Of a DNA stretch of 64,000 nt, positions 1 through 8,863 are shown piece after piece. Position numbers and translations under genes: made by a program. The stretch comes from Alterisphingorhabdus sp051668705 (lineage in GTDB: Bacteria; Pseudomonadota; Alphaproteobacteria; Sphingomonadales; Sphingomonadaceae). The first letter of the stretch is position 1; each line of letters starts with the position of its first letter. The notes under the pieces are model-generated. The model saw only the letters and a list, made by a program, of their open reading frames with translations. It was not told where the DNA came from and did not search any database. The stretch lies in assembly GCF_051668705.1 (NCBI RefSeq), contig NZ_CP196351.1, positions 1,736,001-1,800,000 on the forward strand, given 5' to 3'.

Positions 1-2172
1 ACCCCTGATCGGGCCACAATGGTTATTGTGGGTGATATTGATGTTGCCGAAATAGAGGCCAAAATCAAAGCGACATTCGGTGATTGGACAGGTTCCAACG
101 CAGGCGAAACTGATGTGGAAGTGGACAATGGCAGCGTTGACTTCGAACGCGGCGGAGAGGACTCGATATTTATCAATCCTGCGATTGGGGAAAGTGCATC
201 CTTTGTCGCATTCCGACCCTATCAAGATGTGCCCGACACGCAGCTTAACCGGCGTAAAGGGTTTTTGCGCAATGTCGGTTATCGTATCATTGGCCGCAGA
301 ATTGGCCGCTTGTTGCGTACTGGTGACGCTCCATTTTTGGGCGCAAATATTGGCAGCGATGATGTTTTTGAGCTTGCTCGCCAAACCAGTCTGACCATCT
401 CCACCCGCGATGGCGAACTGGATAAAGGCATAGCGGCGGCGCAAAACGTCATCCGCACCGCTTTAGAATATGGTTTTACCCAGGCAGAACTGGACGAACA
501 AATAGCCAATTACCGCACAGGCTTTACCAATGCGGTCAAATCTGCGGAAACACGCTCTAATAACCGCTTGGCTGGGTTGATCGTTTCTGCTGCATTGAAC
601 GATACATTGGTAACCTCTCCGCAAGAACGGCTAGAGCGATTTCAAGTGATCGCCAGCAATATTACGCCTGACGCGGTTTTGGCTGCGGTGAAAGAGGATC
701 TGGCCGACCTTTCAAACCCACTCATTCACATCACTGCCAAAGAACAACCTGCAAAGGGTATTGCGTCAATACGGCAAAGTTTTGCTGCCGCTATGCAGGC
801 ACCACTTACAGCGCCGGAGACGAAAGAAACCAAGGCTTTTGCCTATGAAGATTTTGGACCGGCTGGCGAAGTTGTAAAAGACGAGCGTATTGCTGATCTT
901 GATATACGTACATTGACCTTTGCTAATAATGTGCGGCTGAATATCAAGAAAACCGACTTTGAGGATGACCGAGTCAGGATTTCCTTACGCGTTGATGGCG
1001 GCAATATTCTCAATACCCGCGATGAACCAAATCTAACCACATTGATGGAGGTTTTTGCCAGTGGCGGCTTAGCAGAGCATTCGGTTGACGAACTGCTGAG
1101 CATATTGGCTGGCCGCTCTGTATCTTTAAGTTTTGATGCTGGTACAGAGTATTTTGGCGGATATTTTACAACAACCCAGCAGGATAGCCTATTGCAGTTG
1201 CAGCTCCTGGCGGCCTATCTTACAGACCCTGGTTATCGCCAAGAAGCACTGAACCGCTACCGCCAGAGCTTTGACAATTATTTCGCTCAGTTAAAAGCAA
1301 CTCCCGACTCTGCTTTTGGCAGCGAGATTGGGGCCATCTTGTCAGACAATGACCCGCGTTTCTCCATATCGACCAAAGAAGAGCTTGAAGCGCTTGAATT
1401 TGATGCCCTACAGGCCGCAATCTCACCAAGTTTTGCGCATGGCAGTATAGAAATTGGCGTGGTTGGTTCAATCGATGAAGCCGAGATCATCGCACAAATT
1501 GCGCGCACATTCGGAGCTTTACCGACCCGAAATGCAGAACGTCAGGATATAAGCAAGCTGGTTGACCGGGAATTTACTGCGCAAAGAGGTCGGCATTTTG
1601 TCTATCATGAAGGGGAACCGGAACAGGCAATATTGCGGTTTTACTGGCCAACGACAGACAATGACGATTTTCGTGAAACAGTTGCTTTACGACTCTTATC
1701 GCAAATCATTCAATTGCGACTGACCGAAGTGATACGCGAGGAGCTGGGCGCAAGCTATTCACCATCTGCAAGCAGCTTTGTTTCTGCAACCTACCCTGAT
1801 TATGGGTACTTCACCATTGGCAGCAATGTCGATTATGGCGACCGTGAAAAAGTCGCGGAAGCCATATCGCGCATTGTTAATAGCTTTCCAGAAAAGCCGA
1901 TTACGCAAGATGAGCTACTACGCGCACGCAAACCACTGTTGGAACGCGTAAAACTGCGCGAAACCAATAATGGTGGATGGTTGTCCATAGTTGATGAAGC
2001 ACAGACCGATCAACGAGCACTCAAGCGTTACCGCGAGCTGGAAAGTGTTTTAGAGAATAGTCAGAGCAAGGAGATTATGGCACTGGCTGTAAAATATCTT
2101 GGTCAGGAACCTCTCATCGTCGAGGTGATACATTCCAGCTATCAAGAAGCTATGACTAAAGAGAGTAGCTAG
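1..2172 (+). CDS. M16 family zinc metalloprotease, C-terminal part (5' truncated by window edge)
   Basis: The frame is already open at base 1 (codons before the first ATG at 19 read TPDRAT), so the gene starts upstream of the window. The visible 723 residues begin at the end of the first M16 domain (GDIDVAEIEAKI), then carry an inactive M16_C-like domain and another pair of M16-type half-domains. The R...Y substrate-binding motif of the C-terminal half is seen as IREELGASYSP. The zinc-binding HxxEH site should lie upstream and is not visible. These insulinase-like enzymes are usually periplasmic or membrane-anchored peptidases of about 950 residues. The gene ends at a TAG and has no partner in the same direction. 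Confidence 0.9.
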   Translation, partial: TPDRATMVIVGDIDVAEIEAKIKATFGDWTGSNAGETDVEVDNGSVDFERGGEDSIFINPAIGESASFVAFRPYQDVPDTQLNRRKGFLRNVGYRIIGRRIGRLLRTGDAPFLGANIGSDDVFELARQTSLTISTRDGELDKGIAAAQNVIRTALEYGFTQAELDEQIANYRTGFTNAVKSAETRSNNRLAGLIVSAALNDTLVTSPQERLERFQVIASNITPDAVLAAVKEDLADLSNPLIHITAKEQPAKGIASIRQSFAAAMQAPLTAPETKETKAFAYEDFGPAGEVVKDERIADLDIRTLTFANNVRLNIKKTDFEDDRVRISLRVDGGNILNTRDEPNLTTLMEVFASGGLAEHSVDELLSILAGRSVSLSFDAGTEYFGGYFTTTQQDSLLQLQLLAAYLTDPGYRQEALNRYRQSFDNYFAQLKATPDSAFGSEIGAILSDNDPRFSISTKEELEALEFDALQAAISPSFAHGSIEIGVVGSIDEAEIIAQIARTFGALPTRNAERQDISKLVDREFTAQRGRHFVYHEGEPEQAILRFYWPTTDNDDFRETVALRLLSQIIQLRLTEVIREELGASYSPSASSFVSATYPDYGYFTIGSNVDYGDREKVAEAISRIVNSFPEKPITQDELLRARKPLLERVKLRETNNGGWLSIVDEAQTDQRALKRYRELESVLENSQSKEIMALAVKYLGQEPLIVEVIHSSYQEAMTKESS

Positions 2173-2187
2173 TCCCTTATTGGCCCA

Positions 2188-2337
2188 TTATCCGCGCGCA
2201 CGATACGCCGCGATAATGCCGAATAAAAATGACATGAACAAAGCCAGTTGGACCTGTCCATCAGGGTCACGCCAACCCATCAATTCGCCACCAAATGCGA
2301 AAAGAGCGATAAACATAATTACTGCCAACCCTGCCAT
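2188..2337 (-). CDS. Small membrane protein, 49 aa
   Basis: A 49-codon frame runs from ATG at 2337 to TAA at 2188. The protein has two hydrophobic segments (LAVIMFIALFAFGGELMG and LALFMSFLFGIIAAYRA) separated by a polar WRDPDGQ turn and ends with basic residues, as expected for a two-helix inner-membrane peptide. An AGGTGG stretch lies just upstream of the ATG. It fills most of the gap between the M16 gene and purS. I do not recognise a family; the hydropathy and the clean ribosome-binding site argue that it is real. It could be a conserved small sphingomonad protein. Confidence 0.55.
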   Translation of the reverse strand: MAGLAVIMFIALFAFGGELMGWRDPDGQVQLALFMSFLFGIIAAYRARG

Positions 2338-2508
2338 AACCCACCTGCTATCATAGAATAATGTTCAGATTTTTTTTTGGTTTCTTTCAGCTATGCCAGA
2401 AAGGTTAAAATAGCGCTAAGCCAGTGGAAATCAGCGCAGAAGTGCTTGCCGACAGAATAGATAATCGCTAGCGAAAAATGAAATGTAATTGATCTATAAG
2501 GCAGCATC

Positions 2509-2748
2509 ATGAAGGTTAGAATCTATATAAGCCTAAAACATGGTGTCCTTGATCCTCAAGGCAAAGCGACACATAATGCGCTGTCCAATATGGGGTTTGA
2601 TGGTGTTAATGACGTTCGCTGCGGACGCGTGATCGATCTGGATGTATCAGAGACGTTATCTGATGAAGAGATCGGAAAAATGTGCGAGCAGTTGTTGGCC
2701 AATACTGTGATCGAGGATTATTCCATTGTCAGAATGGAGAATGGCTAA
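2509..2748 (+). CDS. purS: Phosphoribosylformylglycinamidine synthase subunit PurS
   Basis: This 79-residue protein matches PurS: it starts with MKVRIYISLKHGVLDPQG and has the conserved GFDGVNDVRCGRVIDLD strand. PurS is the small bridging subunit that joins PurL and the glutaminase PurQ in the fourth step of de novo purine synthesis (FGAR to FGAM). AAGG lies 8 bases before the ATG. The TAA stop overlaps the ATG of purQ by one base (TAATG), so the two are translationally coupled. purL is not in the window. Confidence 0.95.
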   Translation: MKVRIYISLKHGVLDPQGKATHNALSNMGFDGVNDVRCGRVIDLDVSETLSDEEIGKMCEQLLANTVIEDYSIVRMENG

Positions 2749-3422
2749 TGGGTTTGGCCGTTGTCCGCTTTCCTGGTTCAAATTGCGACCGTGATATGGT
2801 CGTGGCGTTGGAAAGCCTAACTGGCACAAGGCCGGACATCATCTGGCATGATGAGACCCAATTTGCTGACAGTATCGATTTTATAGCCCTGCCTGGCGGG
2901 TTTTCTTATGGTGATTATTTGCGGTGCGGCGCAATGGCTGCGCGTTCTGCAATTATGCCAGAATTGCTCCGCTTGGCCAAAAAAGGCGTGCCCATATTGG
3001 GTGTCTGCAACGGCTTCCAAATATTAACAGAAGCACGTCTGTTGCCCGGTGCACTTATGCGTAACGCCAATCTGGACTTTGTATGTCGTGACGTAACTTT
3101 GCGGGTAGATGCCAATAGCAGTGATCTGCTAAAAAACCTCGATGATACAGCAGATTATATTATTCCGGTCGCACATCATGACGGCAATTATTTTGCCGAT
3201 TCAGACACCTTGGATCGACTGGAAAATGATTCTCGTGTCGCATTTCGGTATAAAGACAACCCCAATGGTTCTGTGCGGAACATTGCCGGTGTTGTTAGCG
3301 AAAATCGCAAGATTATTGGTATGATGCCGCACCCTGAACGTGCGGTTGATCCATTATGTGGCAGCAGTCATGGACGTTTGATAATGGAATCAATTCTGGA
3401 AAGTTTAAGCGTCGCAGCCTGA
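2748..3422 (+). CDS. purQ: Phosphoribosylformylglycinamidine synthase subunit PurQ (glutaminase)
   Basis: PurQ is the class I glutamine amidotransferase subunit that feeds ammonia to PurL. The ATG at 2748 overlaps the purS stop and gives 224 residues, the normal length, starting MGLAVVRFPGSNCDRD. The nucleophile elbow GVCNGFQIL has the catalytic Cys at about residue 87, and the His-Glu pair is in MMPHPERAVD near the C terminus. A longer frame reaches upstream to 2682 but would lie inside purS and lacks homology. Confidence 0.96.
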   Translation: MGLAVVRFPGSNCDRDMVVALESLTGTRPDIIWHDETQFADSIDFIALPGGFSYGDYLRCGAMAARSAIMPELLRLAKKGVPILGVCNGFQILTEARLLPGALMRNANLDFVCRDVTLRVDANSSDLLKNLDDTADYIIPVAHHDGNYFADSDTLDRLENDSRVAFRYKDNPNGSVRNIAGVVSENRKIIGMMPHPERAVDPLCGSSHGRLIMESILESLSVAA

Positions 3423-3433
3423 AACAACAGGCT
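3416..3433. terminator. Short stem-loop across the purQ stop codon
   Basis: AGCCTG (3416-3421) and CAGGCT (3428-3433) form a perfect 6-bp stem with an AAACAA loop that includes the purQ TGA. No T-run follows, so a classical intrinsic terminator is not shown. The position, between purQ and the convergent c-di-GMP gene, makes it a candidate 3'-end structure. Confidence 0.3.
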
Positions 3434-3443
3434 ATTGCGGCTA

Positions 3444-5765
3444 TCAAGCAATTAGTTGCTGTTCGACACCAAATAACGCACGCGCATCACCAGCAGGCAT
3501 TGGGCGGCCATAATAATAGCCCTGTATCTTCTTACAGCCGAGCTTGACGATTTTCTGCGCTTCTTCTTCGCTTTCAACACCTTCTGCTGTTGTCGACATA
3601 CCCAGACTGTCCGCCATAGCGACAACGGCACGAACAATGGCCAGACTTTCTGGTACATCCTTAGCCGCGCCTTGAACAAAACTGCGATCAATTTTGATAT
3701 TGGTGAAACGCGTCTTGCGCAAATAACCCAGTGAGGAATAGCCGGTACCAAAATCGTCCAGAGATAGACCAACGCCTAGCGCCAATATCTGATCGAGCAC
3801 ATCAACTGCCATGGTGCCTTCGTTGAGGAAGATACTCTCTGTAACTTCAATATCAAGGCGCTGTGGTTGCAATTGGGTTTCTGCCAATATCTGAACCAGA
3901 TTAGGCATGAATTTGGGATCACATAATTGTTCGGCCGAGACATTGACAGAGACGCGGGTGCCGTCAGGCCAATTTTTGGCTTCCCAGCATGCAGTCCGCA
4001 AAACCCAATGGCCTATTGAGACGATAAGACGGGTTTCCTCGGCCAAGGGAATGAATTTCGCCGGAGAGACAAAACCCAATGTCGGATTGTTCCACCGCAA
4101 TAATGCTTCAAAGCCGGATATGTTTTCTGATTTTGAACGGATAATTGGTTGATAATTCAGCGTAAACTCATTGTTATCGAGTGCATTACGCAGCGCGATT
4201 TCCATCACGCGGCGTTCTTCAGCACGTGCATGCAATCGTGGTTCATAAGGGTGGTAGTTGTTCCCGCCCTTGGCTTTCGACTGATAAAGCGCAAGATCAG
4301 CATTCCGGATCAACATTTCCACGGTTTTGCCATCTCTAGGGGCCATGGATGAGCCAACGCTCGCGCCGATGAATACCGTGTGATGATCAATTTCGTAGGA
4401 ACGCGATAAAGCGTCGATAATCTTGTTGGACAATTGTTCAACATAAGCAGAATCAGGAGCGTCTTTTATAAGGACCGCAAATTCATCACCGCCAAGCCGG
4501 CCGCACAATTCGTTGCTGGTAACCGCACTTTGCAGTCGCCGAGAAACATCCGCCAGCAAACGGTCGCCAACAAGGTGACCTAAAGTATCATTAACCTGCT
4601 TGAAGCGATCAAGATCGATCATCAAAAAGGCGCAGCGCTTCCTTCTGCTTTCTGTCCCTTGCATCGCCTTGCCAAGCGCCTCGGTCAGTTGCAATCGGTT
4701 GGGCAGCCCCGTTAATGTGTCAAAACGCGCCATATGGGAGATTTTATCAGCAGATTCGCGCTGTTCGGTCACATCAGAGCCAACGCCGCGAAAACCCATG
4801 AACACACCGCTTTCATTGAGCTTCGGAGATGCTGATAATTCCCACCAACGTATTTTGTCAGCAATTTGGACGCGCACCATCAGGTTACTGAAACTTTCAC
4901 GGCGTTTCAATTTCTCGGCTAGGTCGTGCAGGCTTGAAGAGAAATTTCCAGAATCCCAAGCTTTGCCTGCAATAAGTTTGATTAATGACTCGCCTTCAAT
5001 ATCTTTGGCTTTGCGGCCCAGCGCGAAAGCAAATCTAGGACTGACATGAATGACGCGCCGTGATGCGTCTATTTGCCACAGCCAGTCCGCGCCACTTTCC
5101 TCAAACTCACGCAATAAGAGACTTACGACTTCGGATTTCTCACTTAGGCCGACTTCCGAGACTTTAAAGCGCATATAATCATACGCCAATTGTATGGACG
5201 CATATACGAACAATAACAGCAGCATGACCGCAACAAGCGCTAACATAGGCTGTTCTGCGAAGGTGAAATGCGTCGTTATGGATGCGCCAAGCACTGCAAT
5301 AAATGCGACCCCACTTTGCGGCAGCCCGGAATGAAAAATTATCGCGCTGGATAATAAGCCCGCCAAAACCAGCCAGTACATAAGATCGACATTCGAATTA
5401 GGCTGCATGTTTAGGTATAATAGCGGAGCAGCCCAGAATATCCCAAGCAAGATACTGGTGAATGTTGCTCTAAGACCCGCTCTGAGGTCAACCATTTTGG
5501 TGGCCGCGTCTAACGGTTTAACCGCGACATAATTGAGTGCTATAGAACAGCCGATAACTACTGCCGACCATCCTAGTAGAATATAGCTAGGAACGGCGCC
5601 CCAATAAAAATACAAAATAACCAGTGCAGCCATAAAATTTATAAGCGTTCTGGTCAAACTCTGATTCATGAACCTAGTCATTTGGATCGAGCGCACACGA
5701 GACCAATCACCGTCTTTCGGTGTGGTAATCCCTAGCAAACCTGCAACTGTGAGCTTTTCGGGCAT
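3444..5765 (-). CDS. Membrane PAS-GGDEF-EAL protein (putative diguanylate cyclase/phosphodiesterase)
   Basis: From the ATG at 5765 the protein has 773 residues. Five to six membrane segments lie between about 40 and 195, a PAS domain between about 215 and 335, a GGDEF domain (LTGLPNR at 351; RLGGDEF with the motif at 425-429) and an EAL domain (GFEALLRW, EAL at 553-555; DDFGTGYSSLGY). Both catalytic signatures are intact, so it could make or degrade cyclic di-GMP. The usual RxxD inhibitory site before GGDEF reads TSNE here, so product inhibition is probably lost. An in-frame ATG at 5855 would put a perfect 14-bp inverted repeat into the coding region, which is why I prefer 5765. The gene is alone. 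Confidence 0.88.
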   Translation of the reverse strand: MPEKLTVAGLLGITTPKDGDWSRVRSIQMTRFMNQSLTRTLINFMAALVILYFYWGAVPSYILLGWSAVVIGCSIALNYVAVKPLDAATKMVDLRAGLRATFTSILLGIFWAAPLLYLNMQPNSNVDLMYWLVLAGLLSSAIIFHSGLPQSGVAFIAVLGASITTHFTFAEQPMLALVAVMLLLLFVYASIQLAYDYMRFKVSEVGLSEKSEVVSLLLREFEESGADWLWQIDASRRVIHVSPRFAFALGRKAKDIEGESLIKLIAGKAWDSGNFSSSLHDLAEKLKRRESFSNLMVRVQIADKIRWWELSASPKLNESGVFMGFRGVGSDVTEQRESADKISHMARFDTLTGLPNRLQLTEALGKAMQGTESRRKRCAFLMIDLDRFKQVNDTLGHLVGDRLLADVSRRLQSAVTSNELCGRLGGDEFAVLIKDAPDSAYVEQLSNKIIDALSRSYEIDHHTVFIGASVGSSMAPRDGKTVEMLIRNADLALYQSKAKGGNNYHPYEPRLHARAEERRVMEIALRNALDNNEFTLNYQPIIRSKSENISGFEALLRWNNPTLGFVSPAKFIPLAEETRLIVSIGHWVLRTACWEAKNWPDGTRVSVNVSAEQLCDPKFMPNLVQILAETQLQPQRLDIEVTESIFLNEGTMAVDVLDQILALGVGLSLDDFGTGYSSLGYLRKTRFTNIKIDRSFVQGAAKDVPESLAIVRAVVAMADSLGMSTTAEGVESEEEAQKIVKLGCKKIQGYYYGRPMPAGDARALFGVEQQLIA

Positions 5766-5804
5766 CAGCGAAGAGTTAGAATTTTTTGACACAGCTAATG
5801 GGTA

Positions 5805-5840
5805 TATCATGCTGGTTAGCAAATGGTAACCAGCATGATA
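5805..5840. promoter_or_regulatory. Perfect 14-bp inverted repeat upstream of the GGDEF-EAL gene
   Basis: TATCATGCTGGTTA (5805-5818) is followed after 8 bases by its exact reverse complement (5827-5840). It lies 40-75 bases upstream of the preferred start codon of the c-di-GMP gene. It could be a dimeric operator or a leader hairpin. Extension beyond 14 bp fails on both sides. No T-run follows directly on the minus strand, so it is unlikely to be a plain terminator. Confidence 0.5.
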
Positions 5841-5878
5841 AAAATGAAAAAACATTGTATCATTATTTTACATGAGTC

Positions 5879-5894
5879 ACAGCGTTCACGCTGT
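5879..5894 (-). terminator. Stem-loop directly after the GFA gene
   Basis: On the minus strand, right after the TGA of the GFA-family gene, ACAGCG and CGCTGT pair around a TGAA tetraloop. The stem is only 6 bp and there is no clear T-run, so this is a weak 3'-end candidate for the glmS-GFA transcript. Confidence 0.3.
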
Positions 5895-5895
5895 T

Positions 5896-6264
5896 TCAGT
5901 GTAGTGGCGGTGTTTTTTCCCAATTTTGCCCATCAAACTTTCTGATGGTTGGGCTAAGCGCCGAATTATCGTCTAAGCACCTGTAATTAACGCTCCACGC
6001 ATCTGGATGCGAACGCGGTTGATAGAAACTTTTGACCCCGCAGGTTTTGCAGAAAAGATGATCAGCTTGACCAGTCCCGAATGTGTAGGAACTTAGAGCA
6101 TCCTGGCCGGTCAGAAGCGTGAAATCATCATGTGGAATGAACAAATGCACATATCCGCTCATCGTGCAGATAGAACAATTACAATCGACCATTTCAGGCG
6201 TTAAGTCTTTGGCCTGAAAAGCAAATGACACTGCGCCACAATGGCAGGATCCGGTTAATTTCAT
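5896..6264 (-). CDS. GFA family (glutathione-dependent formaldehyde-activating enzyme-like) protein
   Basis: This 122-residue protein has the zinc-binding cysteine pattern of the GFA/CENP-V family: GSCHCGAVSF at the N terminus, VDCNCSICTMSG near 28-35, and FCKTCGVKSFY near 72. The fold is the Mss4-like beta tent. Most members have unknown substrates, so the formaldehyde role should not be assumed. Its ATG overlaps the glmS stop by 4 bases (ATGA), so it is translated from the glmS message. Confidence 0.88.
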   Translation of the reverse strand: MKLTGSCHCGAVSFAFQAKDLTPEMVDCNCSICTMSGYVHLFIPHDDFTLLTGQDALSSYTFGTGQADHLFCKTCGVKSFYQPRSHPDAWSVNYRCLDDNSALSPTIRKFDGQNWEKTPPLH

Positions 6265-8084
6265 TCGACAGTCACACTTTTTGCCAGATTGCGGGGTTGG
6301 TCGACATCCGTACCTTTGGCTACGGCAACATGATAGGCCAGCAATTGCACAGGCACCGCGTAAACAATAGGCGCGATCAAAGGGTGGACTTTGGGCATTT
6401 CAATGGTCGCCATACAGCCCTCTCCCGCTTCACTTAATCCTTCCGCGTCACTAATCAGAACAACTTTACCGCCCCGCGCGCGCACTTCTTGCATATTGCT
6501 GACGGTTTTTTCAAATAGTGGCCCGGATGGCGCCAACACGATCACTGGTACGGCTTCATCAATCAGTGCGATAGGCCCGTGCTTCATCTCTCCAGACGCA
6601 TAACCTTCGGCGTGAATATAGCTGATTTCTTTAAGTTTTAACGCACCTTCCAGTGCCAATGGATAATCCGGCCCACGTCCGAGATAGAGCACATCACGCG
6701 CTGGCGCGACATGGTGAGCCATGCCCTCAATATCTTCATCATGGTCCAAAGCTGCGTTAAGCGCGGCTGGTGTTTCAGTCAGATGCTCGACAATTTCGCG
6801 CTCTTCATCACGCGTCATCTTGCCCTTAACCACGGCCAGATGCGCTGCGACCGCAGCCAGTACCGCCAACTGACAAGTAAAGGCCTTGGTCGACGCTACA
6901 CCGATTTCTGGCCCTGCATGCGTTGGCAATAACAAATCAGCCTCTCGCGCCATGGATGATGTTGGCACGTTAACAACAACGGCAATCTTCTGCCCTTCCG
7001 ACTTGGCATGGCGCAGTGCGGCCAATGTATCGGCTGTTTCTCCGGATTGAGAGATAAACAGCGCCAATCCGCCAGCCTCTAATACCGGTTCACGATAGCG
7101 AAATTCTGATGCAAAATCCAAATCAACCGGCACACGCGCAAATTGCTCAAACCAATATTTGGCCACCATGCCGGCATAATAGCTGGTGCCGCATGCAACG
7201 ATGGTGATGCGTTTGATGGCCGAAAGGTCAAAATCCATTTGCGGCAGCGCCACTTGCTGCTCAAGCGGACGGATATAGCTTTGCAAAGTTTGCGCAACGA
7301 CAGTCGGCTGCTCAAAAATCTCTTTCTGCATAAAGTGCCGGAAATTGCCCTTTTCCACTGATGCTGCAGACACACCAGATGTCGTCACTTCGCGCTCTAC
7401 CGCTGTTCCGCTTTCATCAAAAGTCTGTGCGCCGTCAGTGGTGATGACAACCCAGTCGCCTTCCTCAAGATAGGCAATTTTCTGCGTAAGCGGCGCCAGC
7501 GCCAGCGCATCTGAGCCCAAATATGTCTCTCCGTCACCATAGCCGACCACCAGAGGCGAACCTAAACGCGCACCGATCAGCAGATCAGGATGCTGACGAA
7601 AGGCGATGGCCAGTGCAAAGGCACCGCGCAATTGCGGCAATACAGCCTTGACTGCATCTGCAGGCGAAAGCCCTGCCTCAACTTGCTCACTTACCAGATG
7701 CGCGACGACTTCCGTGTCTGTTTCGCTTTCAAAGCTGCGCCCCCGCGCAGTTAATTCCTCACGCAGCGCCTTAAAATTCTCGATAATACCATTGTGCACC
7801 AATGCCACTTCATCCGTCGCATGCGGGTGGGCATTATTGGTTGTCGGTGCGCCGTGCGTGGCCCAGCGGGTGTGCGCAATGCCAATATTGCCAATTGCAT
7901 CATCGCCTTTCAGCACTTGCACCAAATTGGCCAGCTTACCCTCTGCACGGCGGCGGATCAGCTGTCCGCCATGCACTGTGCAGACGCCCGCACTGTCATA
8001 GCCGCGATATTCCATGCGTTTCAGCCCATCGACCAGACGATCAGACGCTGCTTCTTTGCCCACAATTCCGATAATACCGCACAT
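6261..8084 (-). CDS. glmS: Glutamine-fructose-6-phosphate aminotransferase (isomerizing)
   Basis: GlmS makes glucosamine-6-phosphate, the first step towards UDP-GlcNAc. The 607-residue protein starts MCGIIGIVGKEAA with the catalytic Cys after the initiator Met, continues with the class II glutaminase domain (GIAHTRWATHGAP), then two SIS domains (VACGTSYYAG; FISQSGETADTLAAL) and ends PRNLAKSVTVE, as in the family. It would normally be next to glmU; here a vapBC pair and a broken HNH gene lie between. No glmS ribozyme is visible in the 20-base gap to vapC. Confidence 0.97.
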   Translation of the reverse strand: MCGIIGIVGKEAASDRLVDGLKRMEYRGYDSAGVCTVHGGQLIRRRAEGKLANLVQVLKGDDAIGNIGIAHTRWATHGAPTTNNAHPHATDEVALVHNGIIENFKALREELTARGRSFESETDTEVVAHLVSEQVEAGLSPADAVKAVLPQLRGAFALAIAFRQHPDLLIGARLGSPLVVGYGDGETYLGSDALALAPLTQKIAYLEEGDWVVITTDGAQTFDESGTAVEREVTTSGVSAASVEKGNFRHFMQKEIFEQPTVVAQTLQSYIRPLEQQVALPQMDFDLSAIKRITIVACGTSYYAGMVAKYWFEQFARVPVDLDFASEFRYREPVLEAGGLALFISQSGETADTLAALRHAKSEGQKIAVVVNVPTSSMAREADLLLPTHAGPEIGVASTKAFTCQLAVLAAVAAHLAVVKGKMTRDEEREIVEHLTETPAALNAALDHDEDIEGMAHHVAPARDVLYLGRGPDYPLALEGALKLKEISYIHAEGYASGEMKHGPIALIDEAVPVIVLAPSGPLFEKTVSNMQEVRARGGKVVLISDAEGLSEAGEGCMATIEMPKVHPLIAPIVYAVPVQLLAYHVAVAKGTDVDQPRNLAKSVTVE

Positions 8085-8104
8085 ATTGGGAAACCTTTTT
8101 CGTT

Positions 8105-8485
8105 CTAAAGACTATAGGGGATTCGGATACCCGGCATCTCTGCAGGAAAATCCTTTGTATTTCGTGTAACGAGAACCCGCCCGCGTGTCATTGCGGTGGC
8201 GAGTATAATGGCGTCGGGGGATTTGAGCCGGGGCCGCTGTCTGCGTAAAGCCGCCGCGCGCGCGGATATTTCTGCATCGATTTCATCCATGCCGAAACCG
8301 GACAGCAATATCTCGGCCTTTCGCAACTGTTCAGCCGTTCCTTTGGAGAGCACTTCGATCCACACCATGCGGCTAACCCACGGGCGAGCGCCGCCCTCTG
8401 TAGAGCGCTTGATTTCAGAGCGCGCTTCCTCATAACCCGAAAGCGCGTCGATGATGATATTGGAATCGAAGGTAAAGCCACTCAC
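8105..8485 (-). CDS. vapC: PIN-domain toxin, VapC type
   Basis: The 126-residue protein has the PIN-domain acidic residues: FTFDSNIIIDAL (Asp 7), WIEVLSKG (Glu near 44), SPDAIILATAM (Asp near 94) and LVTRNTKDF. VapC toxins are magnesium-dependent ribonucleases that cut tRNA or rRNA. The ATG overlaps the antitoxin stop by 4 bases. Toxin after antitoxin in this overlap is the standard VapBC arrangement. It has been placed between glmU and glmS on the same strand, so glmS expression may depend on this transcript. Confidence 0.88.
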   Translation of the reverse strand: MSGFTFDSNIIIDALSGYEEARSEIKRSTEGGARPWVSRMVWIEVLSKGTAEQLRKAEILLSGFGMDEIDAEISARAAALRRQRPRLKSPDAIILATAMTRGRVLVTRNTKDFPAEMPGIRIPYSL

Positions 8486-8862
8486 TTTTGGGCAGGCTTT
8501 GCTTTAGGAGGTTTCTTGGCTTTGGGATATTTACCAGCCAGCATATCCAGATGGATTTGCCGCTGCCGGTCATCCTCTTCATCAAAAAGGTCGGGGAATT
8601 CAGCTTTCACCTCTTCATAGTCATCATCCCAAGGGCGCGTCCAGCTAGCGCGTTCCCGCCGCTGCCATTCGACAGAATCGCCGATATCTGCCCGGTCTTT
8701 CCAGGCACCAAAACCAATTTCAAGCCAATCCTTGGGCGTATCCGCGCGGTAGGCGCTTACCGCTTCGCGCAACAAGGACGCGCGGCTCTTACCTTGCTCT
8801 TCAGCGAGTTTGTCGAGCCATTCGATATCTTCATCGGGCAGGTCAGCGAGGATTCGTGTCAT
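8482..8862 (-). CDS. vapB: Ribbon-helix-helix antitoxin of the vapBC pair
   Basis: The N-terminal 40 residues (MTRILADLPDEDIEWLDKL then GKSRASLLREAVSAY) fit a ribbon-helix-helix DNA-binding domain of CopG/RHH type. The remaining 85 residues are acidic and Trp-rich (SWTRPWDDDY) and then end in a Lys/Pro-rich tail (KAKKPPKAKPAQK). At 126 residues it is longer than most VapB proteins. The gene lacks a good Shine-Dalgarno sequence; two palindromes and a direct repeat lie immediately before the ATG, consistent with autoregulation. Confidence 0.82.
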   Translation of the reverse strand: MTRILADLPDEDIEWLDKLAEEQGKSRASLLREAVSAYRADTPKDWLEIGFGAWKDRADIGDSVEWQRRERASWTRPWDDDYEEVKAEFPDLFDEEDDRQRQIHLDMLAGKYPKAKKPPKAKPAQK

Positions 8863-8863
8863 A

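Noticed and set aside
4600..5049. 149-codon open frame on the plus strand
   Set aside because: Antisense to the PAS-GGDEF region, Ser/Arg-rich, no Shine-Dalgarno sequence.
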